Part shown: positions 53,169 to 62,501 of the stretch, piece by piece
Position numbering within the stretch: position 1 is the stretch's first letter
How the letters are laid out: the number at the start of each line of letters is the position of its first letter
Assembly (NCBI RefSeq): GCF_001679785.1
Contig: NZ_CP016286.1
Coordinates: 682,001-746,000, forward strand
Length of the DNA: 64,000 nucleotides
Direction: 5' to 3'
Source of the DNA: Rhizobium leguminosarum
GTDB taxonomy: Bacteria; Pseudomonadota; Alphaproteobacteria; Rhizobiales; Rhizobiaceae
Notes under the pieces: model-generated
What the model was told of the DNA's origin: nothing
Database searches by the model: none
The model's input: only the letters and a program-made list of their open reading frames with translations
Position numbers and translations under genes: made by a program

Positions 53169-55373
53169 ATGGATAGTGCAGTCGCAGAACATCAGGAACT
53201 CACTCCGGAAATCAACGACAACATCCCCCCGCTGGAAGAGCTGCTCAAGAGTCCCGAGCGCTTCATCAACAGAGAATTCTCCTGGCTGCAGTTCAACCGC
53301 CGTGTCCTGGAAGAAACGCTGAATACCGAGCATCCGCTGCTCGAGCGCGTTCGCTTCCTGTCGATCTCGGCCGCCAACCTCGACGAGTTCTTCATGGTGC
53401 GTGTCGCCGGCCTCGAAGGCCAGGTGCGCCAGAATATCGCCATCCGCAGCCCCGACGGCAAGACGCCGGCTGAACAGCTCGACTCGATCCTGCACGAGAT
53501 CGACCATCTGCAGATGGAGCAGCAGGCCTCGCTCGCCGTGCTGCAACAATATCTCGCCAAGGAAGACATCCTGATCGTGCGCCCCGGCGCCCTGAGCGAG
53601 GGCGACCGCCAGTGGCTGGCCGCCGAATTCGAACAGGCGATCTTCCCGGTGCTGACGCCGCTGTCGATCGATCCCGCCCATCCGTTCCCCTTCATTCCGA
53701 ATCTCGGCTTCTCTATCGGTCTGCAGCTCGTCAGCAAAAACGGCCGCGAGCCGATGACGGCGCTGCTTCGCCTGCCGGTGGCGCTCGACCGTTTCGTCCG
53801 CCTGCCGGATGATGGAAACACCATCCGCTACATCACGCTGGAAGATGTCGCCAACATCTTCATCCATCGGCTCTACCCGGGTTACGAGGTGCAGGGCTCC
53901 GGTACGTTCCGCGTCATCCGCGACAGCGATATCGAAGTCGAGGAAGAGGCCGAGGACCTCGTCCGCTTCTTCGAAACGGCGCTGAAACGCCGCCGCCGCG
54001 GCAAGGTCATCCGCATCGAGACCGATTCGGAAATGCCGGCGTCGCTGCGCCAGTTCGTCGTCCAGGCGCTGAGCATCCCCGATAACCGCGTCGCCGTTCT
54101 GCCGGGTCTTCTGGCGCTGAACACGCTGTCGGAGATCACCAAGGCGCCGCGCGACGATCTGCGTTTTGCCCCCTACAATGCGCGATTTCCCGAGCGCGTC
54201 CGCGAACATGCCGGCGACTGCTTCGCCGCCATTCGCGAAAAGGACATGGTCGTCCATCACCCCTACGAATCCTTCGACGTGGTGGTCCAGTTTCTTCTCC
54301 AGGCTGCGCGCGATCCTGACGTCCTGGCGATAAAGCAGACGCTTTACCGCACCTCCAACGACAGCCCGATCGTTCGCGCGCTGATCGATGCCGCCGAAGC
54401 CGGCAAGTCGGTGACGGCGCTGGTCGAGCTCAAGGCCCGCTTCGACGAAGAGGCAAACATCCGTTGGGCGCGCGACCTCGAGCGCGCCGGCGTCCAGGTC
54501 GTCTTCGGCTTCATCGAGCTCAAGACGCACGCCAAGATGTCGCTGGTCGTCCGTCGCGAGGATGGCAAACTGCGCACCTATTGCCATCTCGGCACCGGCA
54601 ACTATCACCCGATCACCGCGAAGATCTATACCGATCTCTCCTACTTCACCTGCAATCCCGTCATCGCCCACGACATGGCGAACATCTTCAACTTCATCAC
54701 CGGCTACGGCGAGCCGGAACAGGGCATGCAGCTCGCGATCTCACCCTATACGATGCGCTCGCGGATCCTGCGTCACATCGAGGAAGAGGTCCAGCATGCC
54801 AGGAACGGCGCGCCGGCGGCGATCTGGATGAAGATGAATTCGCTTGTCGATCCCGACATCATCGACGCGCTCTATCGCGCCAGCCATGCCGGCGTCGAGA
54901 TCGATCTCGTCGTGCGCGGCATCTGCTGCCTGCGGCCGCAGGTGCCCGGCCTTTCGGAAAAGATCCGCGTCAAGTCGATCGTCGGCCGCTTCCTCGAGCA
55001 CAGCCGCATCTTCTGCTTCGGCAACGGCCACGGCCTGCCGTCCGACAAGGCGCTGGTTTACATCGGCTCGGCCGACATGATGCCGAGAAATCTCGATCGC
55101 CGCGTTGAAACCATGGTTCCGTTGACGAATCCCACCGTTCACGAGCAGGTTTTGTCACAGATTATGCTCGGCAACGTGATTGACAATCAACAAAGCTACG
55201 AGATATTGCCCGACGGTACGTCGCGTCGCATGGAAGTGCGCAGGGGCGAAGAACCGTTCAATGCGCAGCAGTATTTCATGACCAATCCGAGCCTGTCAGG
55301 CCGCGGTGAAGCTCTGAAGTCCAGTGCGCCGAAGCTGATCGCCGGCCTGCTCGAAGGCCGCAACAACAAGTAA
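53169..55373 (+). CDS. ppk: Polyphosphate kinase 1
   Basis: Makes polyphosphate from ATP. 734 residues with the four Ppk1 domains: N-terminal [18 protein letters not shown] and [17 protein letters not shown], head domain, and the two PLD-like catalytic domains including [29 protein letters not shown] (with catalytic His) and STPRN-type RNLDRRVE. Length typical. ppx follows after 12 bp, making a polyphosphate turnover pair. Confidence 0.97.
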   Translation: MDSAVAEHQELTPEINDNIPPLEELLKSPERFINREFSWLQFNRRVLEETLNTEHPLLERVRFLSISAANLDEFFMVRVAGLEGQVRQNIAIRSPDGKTPAEQLDSILHEIDHLQMEQQASLAVLQQYLAKEDILIVRPGALSEGDRQWLAAEFEQAIFPVLTPLSIDPAHPFPFIPNLGFSIGLQLVSKNGREPMTALLRLPVALDRFVRLPDDGNTIRYITLEDVANIFIHRLYPGYEVQGSGTFRVIRDSDIEVEEEAEDLVRFFETALKRRRRGKVIRIETDSEMPASLRQFVVQALSIPDNRVAVLPGLLALNTLSEITKAPRDDLRFAPYNARFPERVREHAGDCFAAIREKDMVVHHPYESFDVVVQFLLQAARDPDVLAIKQTLYRTSNDSPIVRALIDAAEAGKSVTALVELKARFDEEANIRWARDLERAGVQVVFGFIELKTHAKMSLVVRREDGKLRTYCHLGTGNYHPITAKIYTDLSYFTCNPVIAHDMANIFNFITGYGEPEQGMQLAISPYTMRSRILRHIEEEVQHARNGAPAAIWMKMNSLVDPDIIDALYRASHAGVEIDLVVRGICCLRPQVPGLSEKIRVKSIVGRFLEHSRIFCFGNGHGLPSDKALVYIGSADMMPRNLDRRVETMVPLTNPTVHEQVLSQIMLGNVIDNQQSYEILPDGTSRRMEVRRGEEPFNAQQYFMTNPSLSGRGEALKSSAPKLIAGLLEGRNNK

Positions 55374-55385
55374 AACTGGACCTAA

Positions 55386-56903
55386 ATGGTTGAATCTGAA
55401 GCCCAGGGGCGCCTTCCGGGGATCGCCCCGGTCTCCGTCGTCGATATTGGATCGAATTCCATTCGTCTTGTCGTCTATGAAGGCATGTCCCGTTCGCCGA
55501 CCGTCCTCTTCAACGAAAAGGTCCTCTGCGGCCTCGGCAAGGGTGTCGCCCTTACCGGCAAGATGGATGAAGACAGCGTCGCGCGGGCTCTGGTGGCGCT
55601 GCACCGTTTCAAGGCCCTGTCCGACCAAGCGCGCGCCGCCACCATGTATGTGCTGGCGACGGCGGCTGCGCGCGAGGCGAGCAACGGCCCTGATTTCATC
55701 CACCAGGCAGAAACCATCCTGAACCGCAAGGTCCGCGTCCTCTCGGGCGAGGAGGAGGCGAAATTCGCTTCGCTCGGCATCATCAGCGGTTTCTACAATC
55801 CTGACGGCATTGCCGGCGATCTCGGCGGCGGCTCGCTGGAACTGATCGATATCAAGGGTAAGGAGTTCGGCAAGGGCATCACGCTGCCGCTCGGCGGCCT
55901 GCGCCTGTCGGAATATGCCGGCGGTTCGCTCTCCAAGGCCCAGACCTTTGCCCGCAAGCAACTGAAGACGGCAAAGCTGTTGTCGAAAGGCGAGGGCCGC
56001 ACCTTCTACGCCGTCGGTGGCACCTGGCGAAACATTGCCAAGCTGCACATGGAAATCACCCATTATCCGCTGCATATGATGCAGGGCTATGAGGTGTCTT
56101 TCGAAGCGATGATGCTGTTCCTCGAACAGCTGACCGCGCGCGATTCCAGGGAGCCGGCGCTGCAGGTCGTTTCCAAGCACCGTCGTTCGCTGCTGCCCTT
56201 CGGCGCTATCGCCATGAAGGAAGTCCTGAGCGCGATGAAGCCGTCGGTGATTTCCTTCTCGGCGCAGGGTGTGCGCGAGGGATATCTTTATTCGCTGTTG
56301 TCGGAGTCCGAACGCCGCCTGGATCCGCTGCTTGCCGCGGCCGGCGAACTGGCGATCCTGCGTGCCCGTTCGCCGGAGCATGCCCGCGAGCTGGCGGAAT
56401 GGACCGGCCGCATGATGCCCCTCTTCGGCATCCAGGAAACCGACGAGGAAAGCCGCTACCGTCAGGCCGCCTGTCTGCTGGCCGATATCAGCTGGCGCGC
56501 CCATCCTGACTATCGCGGCCTGCAGGCGCTGAACGTCATCGCCCACTCTTCCTTCGTCGGCATCAGTCATCCCGGCCGCGCCTTCATCGCGCTTTCCAAC
56601 TATTACCGTTTCGAAGGCCTGCATGATGACGGCGCCACCGGCCCGCTGGCGCAGATCGCCACGCCCCAGCTCATCGAGCGCGCCAAGCTGCTCGGCGGCA
56701 TGCTGCGCGTCGTTTACCTGTTCTCGGCCTCGATGCCCGGCATCGTCAAGAACCTGACCTTCCGCAAATCCTCGAGCCCAGACCTCGACCTCGAATTCGT
56801 AGTGCCTCCCGAGTATCGCGATTTTGCTGGCGAGCGCCTGGACGGCCGCCTGCAGCAGCTGTCGAGGCTGACGAACAAGCGGTTGGCGTTTCGGTTCGAA
56901 TAG
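55386..56903 (+). CDS. ppx: Exopolyphosphatase (Ppx/GppA)
   Basis: 505 residues. The ASKHA-type phosphate-binding motifs SVVDIGSNSIRLVVYEG, VLSGEEEAKFASLGI and GIAGDLGGGSLELIDI are clear, and the HD-like C-terminal domain follows. It removes terminal phosphate from polyphosphate or pppGpp. It starts 12 bp after ppk. A 701-residue antisense frame across it is a shadow. Confidence 0.95.
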   Translation: MVESEAQGRLPGIAPVSVVDIGSNSIRLVVYEGMSRSPTVLFNEKVLCGLGKGVALTGKMDEDSVARALVALHRFKALSDQARAATMYVLATAAAREASNGPDFIHQAETILNRKVRVLSGEEEAKFASLGIISGFYNPDGIAGDLGGGSLELIDIKGKEFGKGITLPLGGLRLSEYAGGSLSKAQTFARKQLKTAKLLSKGEGRTFYAVGGTWRNIAKLHMEITHYPLHMMQGYEVSFEAMMLFLEQLTARDSREPALQVVSKHRRSLLPFGAIAMKEVLSAMKPSVISFSAQGVREGYLYSLLSESERRLDPLLAAAGELAILRARSPEHARELAEWTGRMMPLFGIQETDEESRYRQAACLLADISWRAHPDYRGLQALNVIAHSSFVGISHPGRAFIALSNYYRFEGLHDDGATGPLAQIATPQLIERAKLLGGMLRVVYLFSASMPGIVKNLTFRKSSSPDLDLEFVVPPEYRDFAGERLDGRLQQLSRLTNKRLAFRFE

Positions 56904-56950
56904 GTCTGATTTAGAACTCGACTCGTGCCGAGCAGCCCCCCTCTGGCCTG

Positions 56951-58282
56951 TGTCCAGCCGATAGATGGGTAACAGATTGAACCGGATAGATGGGTTACAG
57001 TTCTCCCCCTTGTAAACCAGTGTCCGCCCCTGCGCCGGCTGGTCGGGGTTGCAGGGCGCTGGGGCGGACAAGCCGCTTGGTCTTCCTGTCGATGATGCCG
57101 AGCGGATGGGCATGGAAGCGTAGCGTCCAGATGCCCGCTTCATTCTCCTCGATCGCCACGACCTCGCCGGCCAGCGCTGCTGCGACATAGACGAGGTCGC
57201 CGTTCCATTTGATCTCGCCATTGGAGCGCACCCGGCGCACCGCCGCCTCGGCCGGATAGTCCGGTTCAGGCAGGCGGTCGGGCAGGCGCCGCAGTGACGG
57301 TCGGTAATGATCAGCAGGCACGTCCATAGCGAGCGCCTCGTGTGGACGCTCGGCGTTGTAATTCTGGCGAAATGCGTCAAAGACCGCCTGCTGCGCGGCA
57401 TGGTCGACCTCCGGCGCCATGGCCAGCGGCAGCATCGTCAGATGGAAGCGTTCGTGGCGGCCGTTCTGCTGCGGTTTGCCCGGCTGGATGCGCTCCAGGC
57501 CGATGCCGAGCTTGATGAACCGCACAGCAAGCGTCGTCAGCCCGGTGACGCCAATCGCCGCGAAGGGCGAACCGTTGTCGCTGCGAAAGCGCTCCGGCAG
57601 TCCGTGCTCGGCAAACAGCCGCTCGAACACCGGCCAGGCCTCTGCCTCGGCCGGCGTCGCGTAGGCTTGCAGCGCCAGCAGAAAGCGGCTCGCCGTATCC
57701 ATCACCGTCAGTGGCTCGCAGCGCCGCCCATCGCGGGTCCGGAACCAGCCCTTGTAATCGGCGCTCCACACCGCATTGGGCCCGTTGGCCGGTGCGAACG
57801 GGCCGCAACCAGCCGCCCGCCAGCGATGCCGCCGGCGCCCGACCAGCCCGTGGCGCTTCAGGATCTCGCCTATCGTCGAGGCCGCCGGCCAGCAAAGCTG
57901 CGGCGCCGACCGCTTCAGCCGCGCCAGCACCTTCTTCGGCCCCCACTGCGGATTCGCCTCCTTCTCCGCCACGATCCGCGCCACCAGCTCCGCCGCCGTT
58001 GCCCGCCCGTGCTCAAGCGGCGCCCGCGGCAGGTCGATAAGCCCCGCAGGCCCGAGCGCCCGATACCGCTCCAACCATTTGTAGCCCGTCTTGCGCGATA
58101 TCCCGTAGGCAGCACACAGCGCCGTCATCGTCTCCTCGCCCGCAAGACATTCCCCAACAAAGCGCAGCCGCTCGTCCATGATGCCAGTCTCTCTCCAAAC
58201 CATCGCCGGGTCCTCCCGGCTGTCAGAGAACTGTCACCTATGTAAACGGTCCGTTCTGTTACCTATCTATCCGGGTCGGACA
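56951..58282 (-). mobile_element. IS481-family insertion sequence
   Basis: 1332 bp between TGTCC (56951) and GGACA (58282). Imperfect terminal inverted repeats: left TGTCCAGCCGATAGATGGGT and right end, reverse complemented, TGTCCGACCCGGATAGATAG, both followed by GTAACAG. Each end carries a second subterminal copy of the GATAGATGGGTTACAG-type motif (56985-57000; 58231-58243). No perfect target duplication is visible; the flanks have only a degenerate GCCTG/CCCCG match. Confidence 0.85.
56995..58203 (-). CDS. IS481-family transposase
   Basis: 402 residues: N-terminal helix-turn-helix (ALCAAYGISRKTGYKWLERY) and a DDE integrase core with Asp in WSADYKGWF, Asp in FRSDNGSPF and Glu in NGRHERFH, followed by PQQ-type GKPQQNG. 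The sequence is intact and ATG 58203 is natural, so the element may be active. Base composition is like the host, so it may come from a related bacterium. Confidence 0.9.
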   Translation of the reverse strand: MVWRETGIMDERLRFVGECLAGEETMTALCAAYGISRKTGYKWLERYRALGPAGLIDLPRAPLEHGRATAAELVARIVAEKEANPQWGPKKVLARLKRSAPQLCWPAASTIGEILKRHGLVGRRRHRWRAAGCGPFAPANGPNAVWSADYKGWFRTRDGRRCEPLTVMDTASRFLLALQAYATPAEAEAWPVFERLFAEHGLPERFRSDNGSPFAAIGVTGLTTLAVRFIKLGIGLERIQPGKPQQNGRHERFHLTMLPLAMAPEVDHAAQQAVFDAFRQNYNAERPHEALAMDVPADHYRPSLRRLPDRLPEPDYPAEAAVRRVRSNGEIKWNGDLVYVAAALAGEVVAIEENEAGIWTLRFHAHPLGIIDRKTKRLVRPSALQPRPAGAGADTGLQGGEL

Positions 58283-58482
58283 CCCCGCCGGGCATCTCCC
58301 CCACAGGTGGGGAGATTGGCTGGGCGCAACGGCCTCCCCAAACAATCAGCGATTCAGCTCTGCTTGACGTTTAAGATGCGGGAAGGTCATGTCACTTGTG
58401 ATCTCCCCACCTGTGGGGGAGATGCCCGGCAGGGCAGAGGGGGCACACACGGCATGCCGCCAAATATCCAACTGCCATAAAC

Positions 58483-58510
58483 AAAAGGGCGGCACCTTCG
58501 CGCCGCCCTC
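58483..58510 (-). terminator. Rho-independent terminator of the phytase-like gene
   Basis: On the minus strand AGGGCGGC and GCCGCCCT form a stem with a short loop followed by TTTTG, 25 bases after the stop codon. Confidence 0.85.
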
Positions 58511-58534
58511 GGTATTCCGTAGCAGAACCCCAAA

Positions 58535-59893
58535 CTACTTCGCGTTCAAAAACTCGCCAACCTCAAGCAGGCTGAATTCGTTATTGTCGGCCTTGTCGGC
58601 GGCGCGGCCGGCCGAGAAGGGAAGGTTGTTGTCGTTGCCGATGATGATGTGCGTGGCGTCGACGCGGTCGACGTTTTCGATCGTCACGAATGGCATGTCG
58701 TAGACACCGTCCTTGCTGCCGGCCTTCTTCTTATTGTCGGGGTCCTGGATGTTCATGAGGTCGATATAGCCGATCTTGCGGACAGCCTTGCCAACATTGG
58801 CATCGTTGAACTCGATCTTGTAGACGCGCTTCAGCACGGCCGGGGCTTCGAAGCAATCCGGCTTCGGCTGCTTCGGGTCGGCGCAGGCTTTGTCCGTCGT
58901 GCCGGCGCCGTTGTCGCGCTCGATGACGAGAGCGGTCGTATCGTCGAGCATGTTGAAGTCGCCGATCGACACACCCTTGTTCTCGAACGGATAGAACCAG
59001 CTGCGGCCGGTCCACTTCTTCGAAGCGACATCGAACTCGATGACGCGGATGGCGGTGTGGCCGTCGATGGTTTCCACCGTGCCGTCATCCTTGTAGATGG
59101 CGCCTTCGAGCAAGCCGTAGAGCTTGGCGCCGTCCTTCGACATGGCAAGGCCCTCGAAGCCGCCGGAGCGCTTCAGATTGAAGACCGGCATCTTGGCGGC
59201 CGGGTTGGCCGGAACCGAGAGAAGCGGATTGTCGGGCGAAAGCACTGGCTTGCCGTCGAGCGTCGTCGGGATGACGTCGGTGAGGCGGCCTGTTGTGTCG
59301 AACTTCAGGAGGTAGGGACCGAGCTCGTCGCCGAGCCAGAAGCCGTCGGCAACCGGCTGGACCGATTCGATGTCGAAGTCGGCGCCGGTGAGATAACGCG
59401 TGTCGGTGCCTTCGAGAACGATCGGAAACGGAGCGATCTTGTTCGGATCGGAGAGGAAGAGGTTTTTGACGACTTCAGCCTTGCTGCCGGCCCAGTCGAA
59501 CTTCATCTGGTGCAGGAAGAGCATGGCGTCCGACGAGTTGGACTTCGAGCCGAAGCCGTTGTCGGAGAGGGTCCAGAAAGTGCCGTCGGCCATCGTCTTG
59601 ACGCCCGAGAAACCCTGGATCGGCTGGCCGTCGAAGGGAAGCTTCAGGTCGGTGACGCGGGCGCCGTCCTTACCGGGAACGGTGCCGAGCGCTTCGGTGC
59701 GCTTGCGGTCCGGCGTCGTAAACTTGCCGGAATGCTTGAGGAATTCGGGGGCATCGGCCGGCGCCGGAACCATGGTGTTGGCAGGCAGGATCGCCTGGCC
59801 GGCGAGCTTGGCCGGGAACTGCTGCTGGTCGGCCGAAGCAGAGCCCGCGACCAGGATGAAAAGCGATACGGAAGGAAAAAGGACGTTCTTCAT
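58535..59893 (-). CDS. Phytase-like / esterase-like secreted protein
   Basis: 452 residues. A signal peptide (VLFPSVSLFILVAGSASA) directs export. The mature part matches the bacterial phytase-like domain (Pfam PF13449 type): QGFSGVKTMADGTFWTLSDNGFG, EGTDTRYLTGADFDIESVQ, DGFWLGDELGPYLLKFD, GFEGLAMSKDGAKLYGLLEGA. Enzyme activity in this family is often uncertain. One cysteine pair (ACADPKQPKPDC). Start ATG 59893. It is isolated, between the IS and a cyclase gene. Confidence 0.85.
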   Translation of the reverse strand: MKNVLFPSVSLFILVAGSASADQQQFPAKLAGQAILPANTMVPAPADAPEFLKHSGKFTTPDRKRTEALGTVPGKDGARVTDLKLPFDGQPIQGFSGVKTMADGTFWTLSDNGFGSKSNSSDAMLFLHQMKFDWAGSKAEVVKNLFLSDPNKIAPFPIVLEGTDTRYLTGADFDIESVQPVADGFWLGDELGPYLLKFDTTGRLTDVIPTTLDGKPVLSPDNPLLSVPANPAAKMPVFNLKRSGGFEGLAMSKDGAKLYGLLEGAIYKDDGTVETIDGHTAIRVIEFDVASKKWTGRSWFYPFENKGVSIGDFNMLDDTTALVIERDNGAGTTDKACADPKQPKPDCFEAPAVLKRVYKIEFNDANVGKAVRKIGYIDLMNIQDPDNKKKAGSKDGVYDMPFVTIENVDRVDATHIIIGNDNNLPFSAGRAADKADNNEFSLLEVGEFLNAK

Positions 59894-59999
59894 AATATCC
59901 CCGTGAAGCGGATTGCAAAGGCCTTCCGCTTAGCAGGGCTTCCGTGTCAGCGAATTGACGGTTGGGTGAAGCTTTGGTGACGTGAAGGTCAGACGGTGC

Positions 60000-61061
60000 T
60001 CAGCCGTGCAGAATGACCGCCGGCGTGTTCAGCACGGTGACGGCGCGCGAGGAAAGCGCCATGACGCCGAGCGCCTGGCCGCGTCCCTTCACCGCATGGG
60101 TGCCGAGATCCTCGCAGGTGATGTCGTCGGGAAAATCCACGCGCCGGGCAAGCTCGCTGGAGATCAGCACCGATCGGTTCAGACTGCGGCAGAGCGTCTC
60201 CAGCCGGGCGGTGGTGTTCACCGTATCGCCGAAATAGCTGATCTTGTGATGGTCGACGCCGATTTCGGCAGTGATGATCTCGCCGCCGTGGAGGGCGGCG
60301 CGGAGCTTCGGCACCTGCCCGTAATTCTTTCGCCAACCGGCGGCATTGGCTTCGATATCGGCGAGGATATCGAAGATGCAGCGCACGCAACGCGCATCCT
60401 TGACGCCGCGGGCAAGTGGCCATGTGATGATCGCAGCATCGCCGACATAGTCGTTGATCATGCCCTTGTGACGCCTGACGGGCTCGGCGAAGGTCGCAAA
60501 CAGCGAACTCAGCAGTTGTTGCGCCCTGAGGTCGCCGTGCTTTTCGGCAAAAGCCGTCGAATCGACGAGGTCGATGAACAGGAAGACGCGCTCTTCCCTG
60601 ACCGGATTGCGGTAGCGGCTGATGAGCATGCTGAGGAAAACTTCACGACCAAGCAGTTCCCGCACGCGCAAGACGAAGATCAGCATCGTGCAGACCGCAA
60701 GCGCATAGAGGAAGACCTCGAACGGCATGATGACGAGGTCGAGGAGCGACACCGGCTTCACCATGCCGAGCCACCAAAGCAGCAGGCCGGCGCAGGCAAA
60801 GCCGATGCTCATCAGGATTTCGTAGATCAGCAGCTCGGTGATGATGAAGGCGAAAGTCGGCAGCTTCTGGATGCGCCTGTAGAGTGCTCGAAATAGCACC
60901 TTGCGCTCGAAAGCGAGGATCGGCATGCCGATGAAGAGCGCGAAGATCGCCCCGACGATCGGCGTCTGATTGGAATAGAACATTAGATCATAGATGACGC
61001 CGCTGGCCGCAAGGACGATCGTGATCAGGATCCAATTCTGTGTCGGAGATATTTCCCGCAT
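60000..61061 (-). CDS. Membrane-bound class III adenylate/guanylate cyclase
   Basis: About 353 residues from ATG 61061 (AGAGGCGGC upstream; a TTG at 61121 is less likely). Four to six membrane helices in residues 8-155, then a class III catalytic domain: metal-binding Asp in FLFIDLVDSTAFAEKHG and in INDYVGDAAIITWP, and transition-state residues in YFGDTVNTTARLE. All core catalytic residues are present. Rhizobia carry many such cyclases; the signal sensed by the membrane part is unknown. Confidence 0.88.
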   Translation of the reverse strand: MREISPTQNWILITIVLAASGVIYDLMFYSNQTPIVGAIFALFIGMPILAFERKVLFRALYRRIQKLPTFAFIITELLIYEILMSIGFACAGLLLWWLGMVKPVSLLDLVIMPFEVFLYALAVCTMLIFVLRVRELLGREVFLSMLISRYRNPVREERVFLFIDLVDSTAFAEKHGDLRAQQLLSSLFATFAEPVRRHKGMINDYVGDAAIITWPLARGVKDARCVRCIFDILADIEANAAGWRKNYGQVPKLRAALHGGEIITAEIGVDHHKISYFGDTVNTTARLETLCRSLNRSVLISSELARRVDFPDDITCEDLGTHAVKGRGQALGVMALSSRAVTVLNTPAVILHG

Positions 61062-61135
61062 GCCGCCTCTGCGCCGTGATGTTTCTTCCCGCCATTGTTT
61101 CAGGCCGGAAAAAACCGTCAAGCGAATTCGAATCT

Positions 61136-61166
61136 ACAGCGCCGCGCGTCTTTTAGAGGCGGCGGC
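61136..61166 (+). repeat. Dispersed palindromic repeat, family A, copy 5 (truncated)
   Basis: ACAGCGCCGCGCGTCTTTTA then GAGGCGGCGG. The first 20 bases match the other copies; the second arm is lost. It lies in the 231 bp divergent space between the cyclase and the secreted-protein gene. Confidence 0.6.
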
Positions 61167-61292
61167 GCTTGTTCCGAAGCCAATTCGCCGACTTTGTTGG
61201 GCCACGTGATTGCCTCTGCAACACCTTGTCAATCTCAGGCCTCCGCCGTATTGCTATCAATAGTTGTGGGCGCCTTCCTGCACAGGAGTATC

Positions 61293-62429
61293 ATGTACAG
61301 ATTGATAGTTTTCTCAGTGATCACGATCGCGGCTGGCTCCGCACATGCGAGCGGGGTTCCGTTTTTCACCAGTCCTGATGTGCCCGATTATTCCGCAAAG
61401 ATGATCGTGCGTGATACCTATAATGACAAAGGGGGCCGCCAACGGGTCGTCCAACATCACAACGGCTGGACGCATGTTGAAGAGGACAGACGCGAAGAAA
61501 CGAACATTTATTACGGACACTTCTTCAAGAACGTTGTTCTGAGGGCAACCAGGAAGAATGGTGAGATCTCGTCAATCGAGGTCAGGCAGGTCGAACCGTC
61601 TCGGGACTATAACGGCATCACGGAGGTCAAGGAAACCGATGATGTCGAGGCCATCGGCGGTGAGCAGTGTCGTTGGCGGGAGATTGTTCGGAAAATGAAT
61701 AAGGACGGGTCCGAGCCTGTTTGGTTAACTTGCCTGACCGGCGACGGAATAGAGGTCGCGACGAAAGTACTTTTCTCCAGTCGAGAGGTGATGTCCGACA
61801 CGCGGTTGGTTGAATTGCAGCGCGGGCCTGTGCCGGGGGCGGCGGTACGACCACCTATGCAGCTTTTTGAAGCCGGTACCTGGCTCAAACCATTGCCAAG
61901 CTATGACGATTACACTCCAAATGCTGGAGACTTTGAGGCGAAGCTGGTCAGCCACAGATCCGAAGAGAGGCTGTTGCGTCATTATCCCTGGTGGCTCCGA
62001 CAGCGTGACGGCGAGGATGGATCAATCCTGATCACCGTCTGGAACGAACTCGAAGACCAAGGGCTCCAATATTCCGCATCCAAGGGTGAGCGCAGGTTCG
62101 AAGCTATCCGCTCCTCCTCGAATCCCGGGCCGTTCTCCAAGAGATTCGACATGGTGTCTGGGATGGTCGACATGAGAAAACAGGATCGGCTGCTCGGCGA
62201 AGACTGCGCATGGTATAACCGGACACCAGATTCCGCTGATGCAGGTCTGATGCAATGTCTGACTGCGGACGGTATACCGCTGATTGATGAACACTGGTCC
62301 GGCTGGGGTGACGGCGAGATATTCAAAATAGTGGCGTTAACGCGCCGGCCTGTGAGCATGGATGAAATGCAACCACCTCGTGATTACCTCGAGCCTGCTG
62401 CCTGGGGATTTATCAGGCCCCAATACTAG
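61293..62429 (+). CDS. Secreted protein with internal duplication, unknown function
   Basis: 378 residues from ATG 61293 with CAGGAG upstream. Signal peptide 1-19 (IVFSVITIAAGSAHAS). The mature protein is two diverged copies: residues 32-200 and 213-372 share the order DxxAK, ExCxW (C126; C305), CLTxDGI (C147; C322), V-x-L-x-R-x-PV, PP and an EP/W ending. The paired cysteines suggest one disulfide per repeat. GC content is lower than in neighbouring genes. No family recognised. Confidence 0.75.
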   Translation: MYRLIVFSVITIAAGSAHASGVPFFTSPDVPDYSAKMIVRDTYNDKGGRQRVVQHHNGWTHVEEDRREETNIYYGHFFKNVVLRATRKNGEISSIEVRQVEPSRDYNGITEVKETDDVEAIGGEQCRWREIVRKMNKDGSEPVWLTCLTGDGIEVATKVLFSSREVMSDTRLVELQRGPVPGAAVRPPMQLFEAGTWLKPLPSYDDYTPNAGDFEAKLVSHRSEERLLRHYPWWLRQRDGEDGSILITVWNELEDQGLQYSASKGERRFEAIRSSSNPGPFSKRFDMVSGMVDMRKQDRLLGEDCAWYNRTPDSADAGLMQCLTADGIPLIDEHWSGWGDGEIFKIVALTRRPVSMDEMQPPRDYLEPAAWGFIRPQY

Positions 62430-62462
62430 AGAGATAAGGTAGTAGCCTAAAACAAGGCAATG

Positions 62463-62487
62463 GCTTAGCCGTGAACGGCTAAGCTTT
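62463..62487 (+). terminator. Rho-independent terminator of the duplicated secreted protein gene
   Basis: GCTTAGCCG and CGGCTAAGC form a perfect nine-base stem with tetraloop TGAA followed by TTTGAT, 33 bases after the stop codon. Confidence 0.8.
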
Positions 62488-62501
62488 GATATGCAGTCGC
62501 C

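Larger units (their letters stand above)
56936..58443. repeat. RIME-like palindromic element, copy 2, interrupted by the IS
   Basis: Left arm is split: CCCCCTCTGGCCTG at 56936-56950, then the IS, then CCGGGCATCTCCCCCACAGG (58288 on, to 58316). The right arm 58400-58443 is the reverse complement (GATCTCCCCACCTGTGGGGG ... GGCAGGGCAGAGGGGG). Same family as copy 1 at 37649. The element was present before the IS landed. Confidence 0.85.

Noticed and set aside
53106..54671. 521-residue minus-strand open frame opposite ppk
   Set aside because: Shadow of ppk; composition is typical of antisense frames and no motif is visible.
55296..57401. 701-residue minus-strand open frame
   Set aside because: Its first part is transposase sequence in a wrong frame and the remainder is antisense to ppx; no coherent protein.
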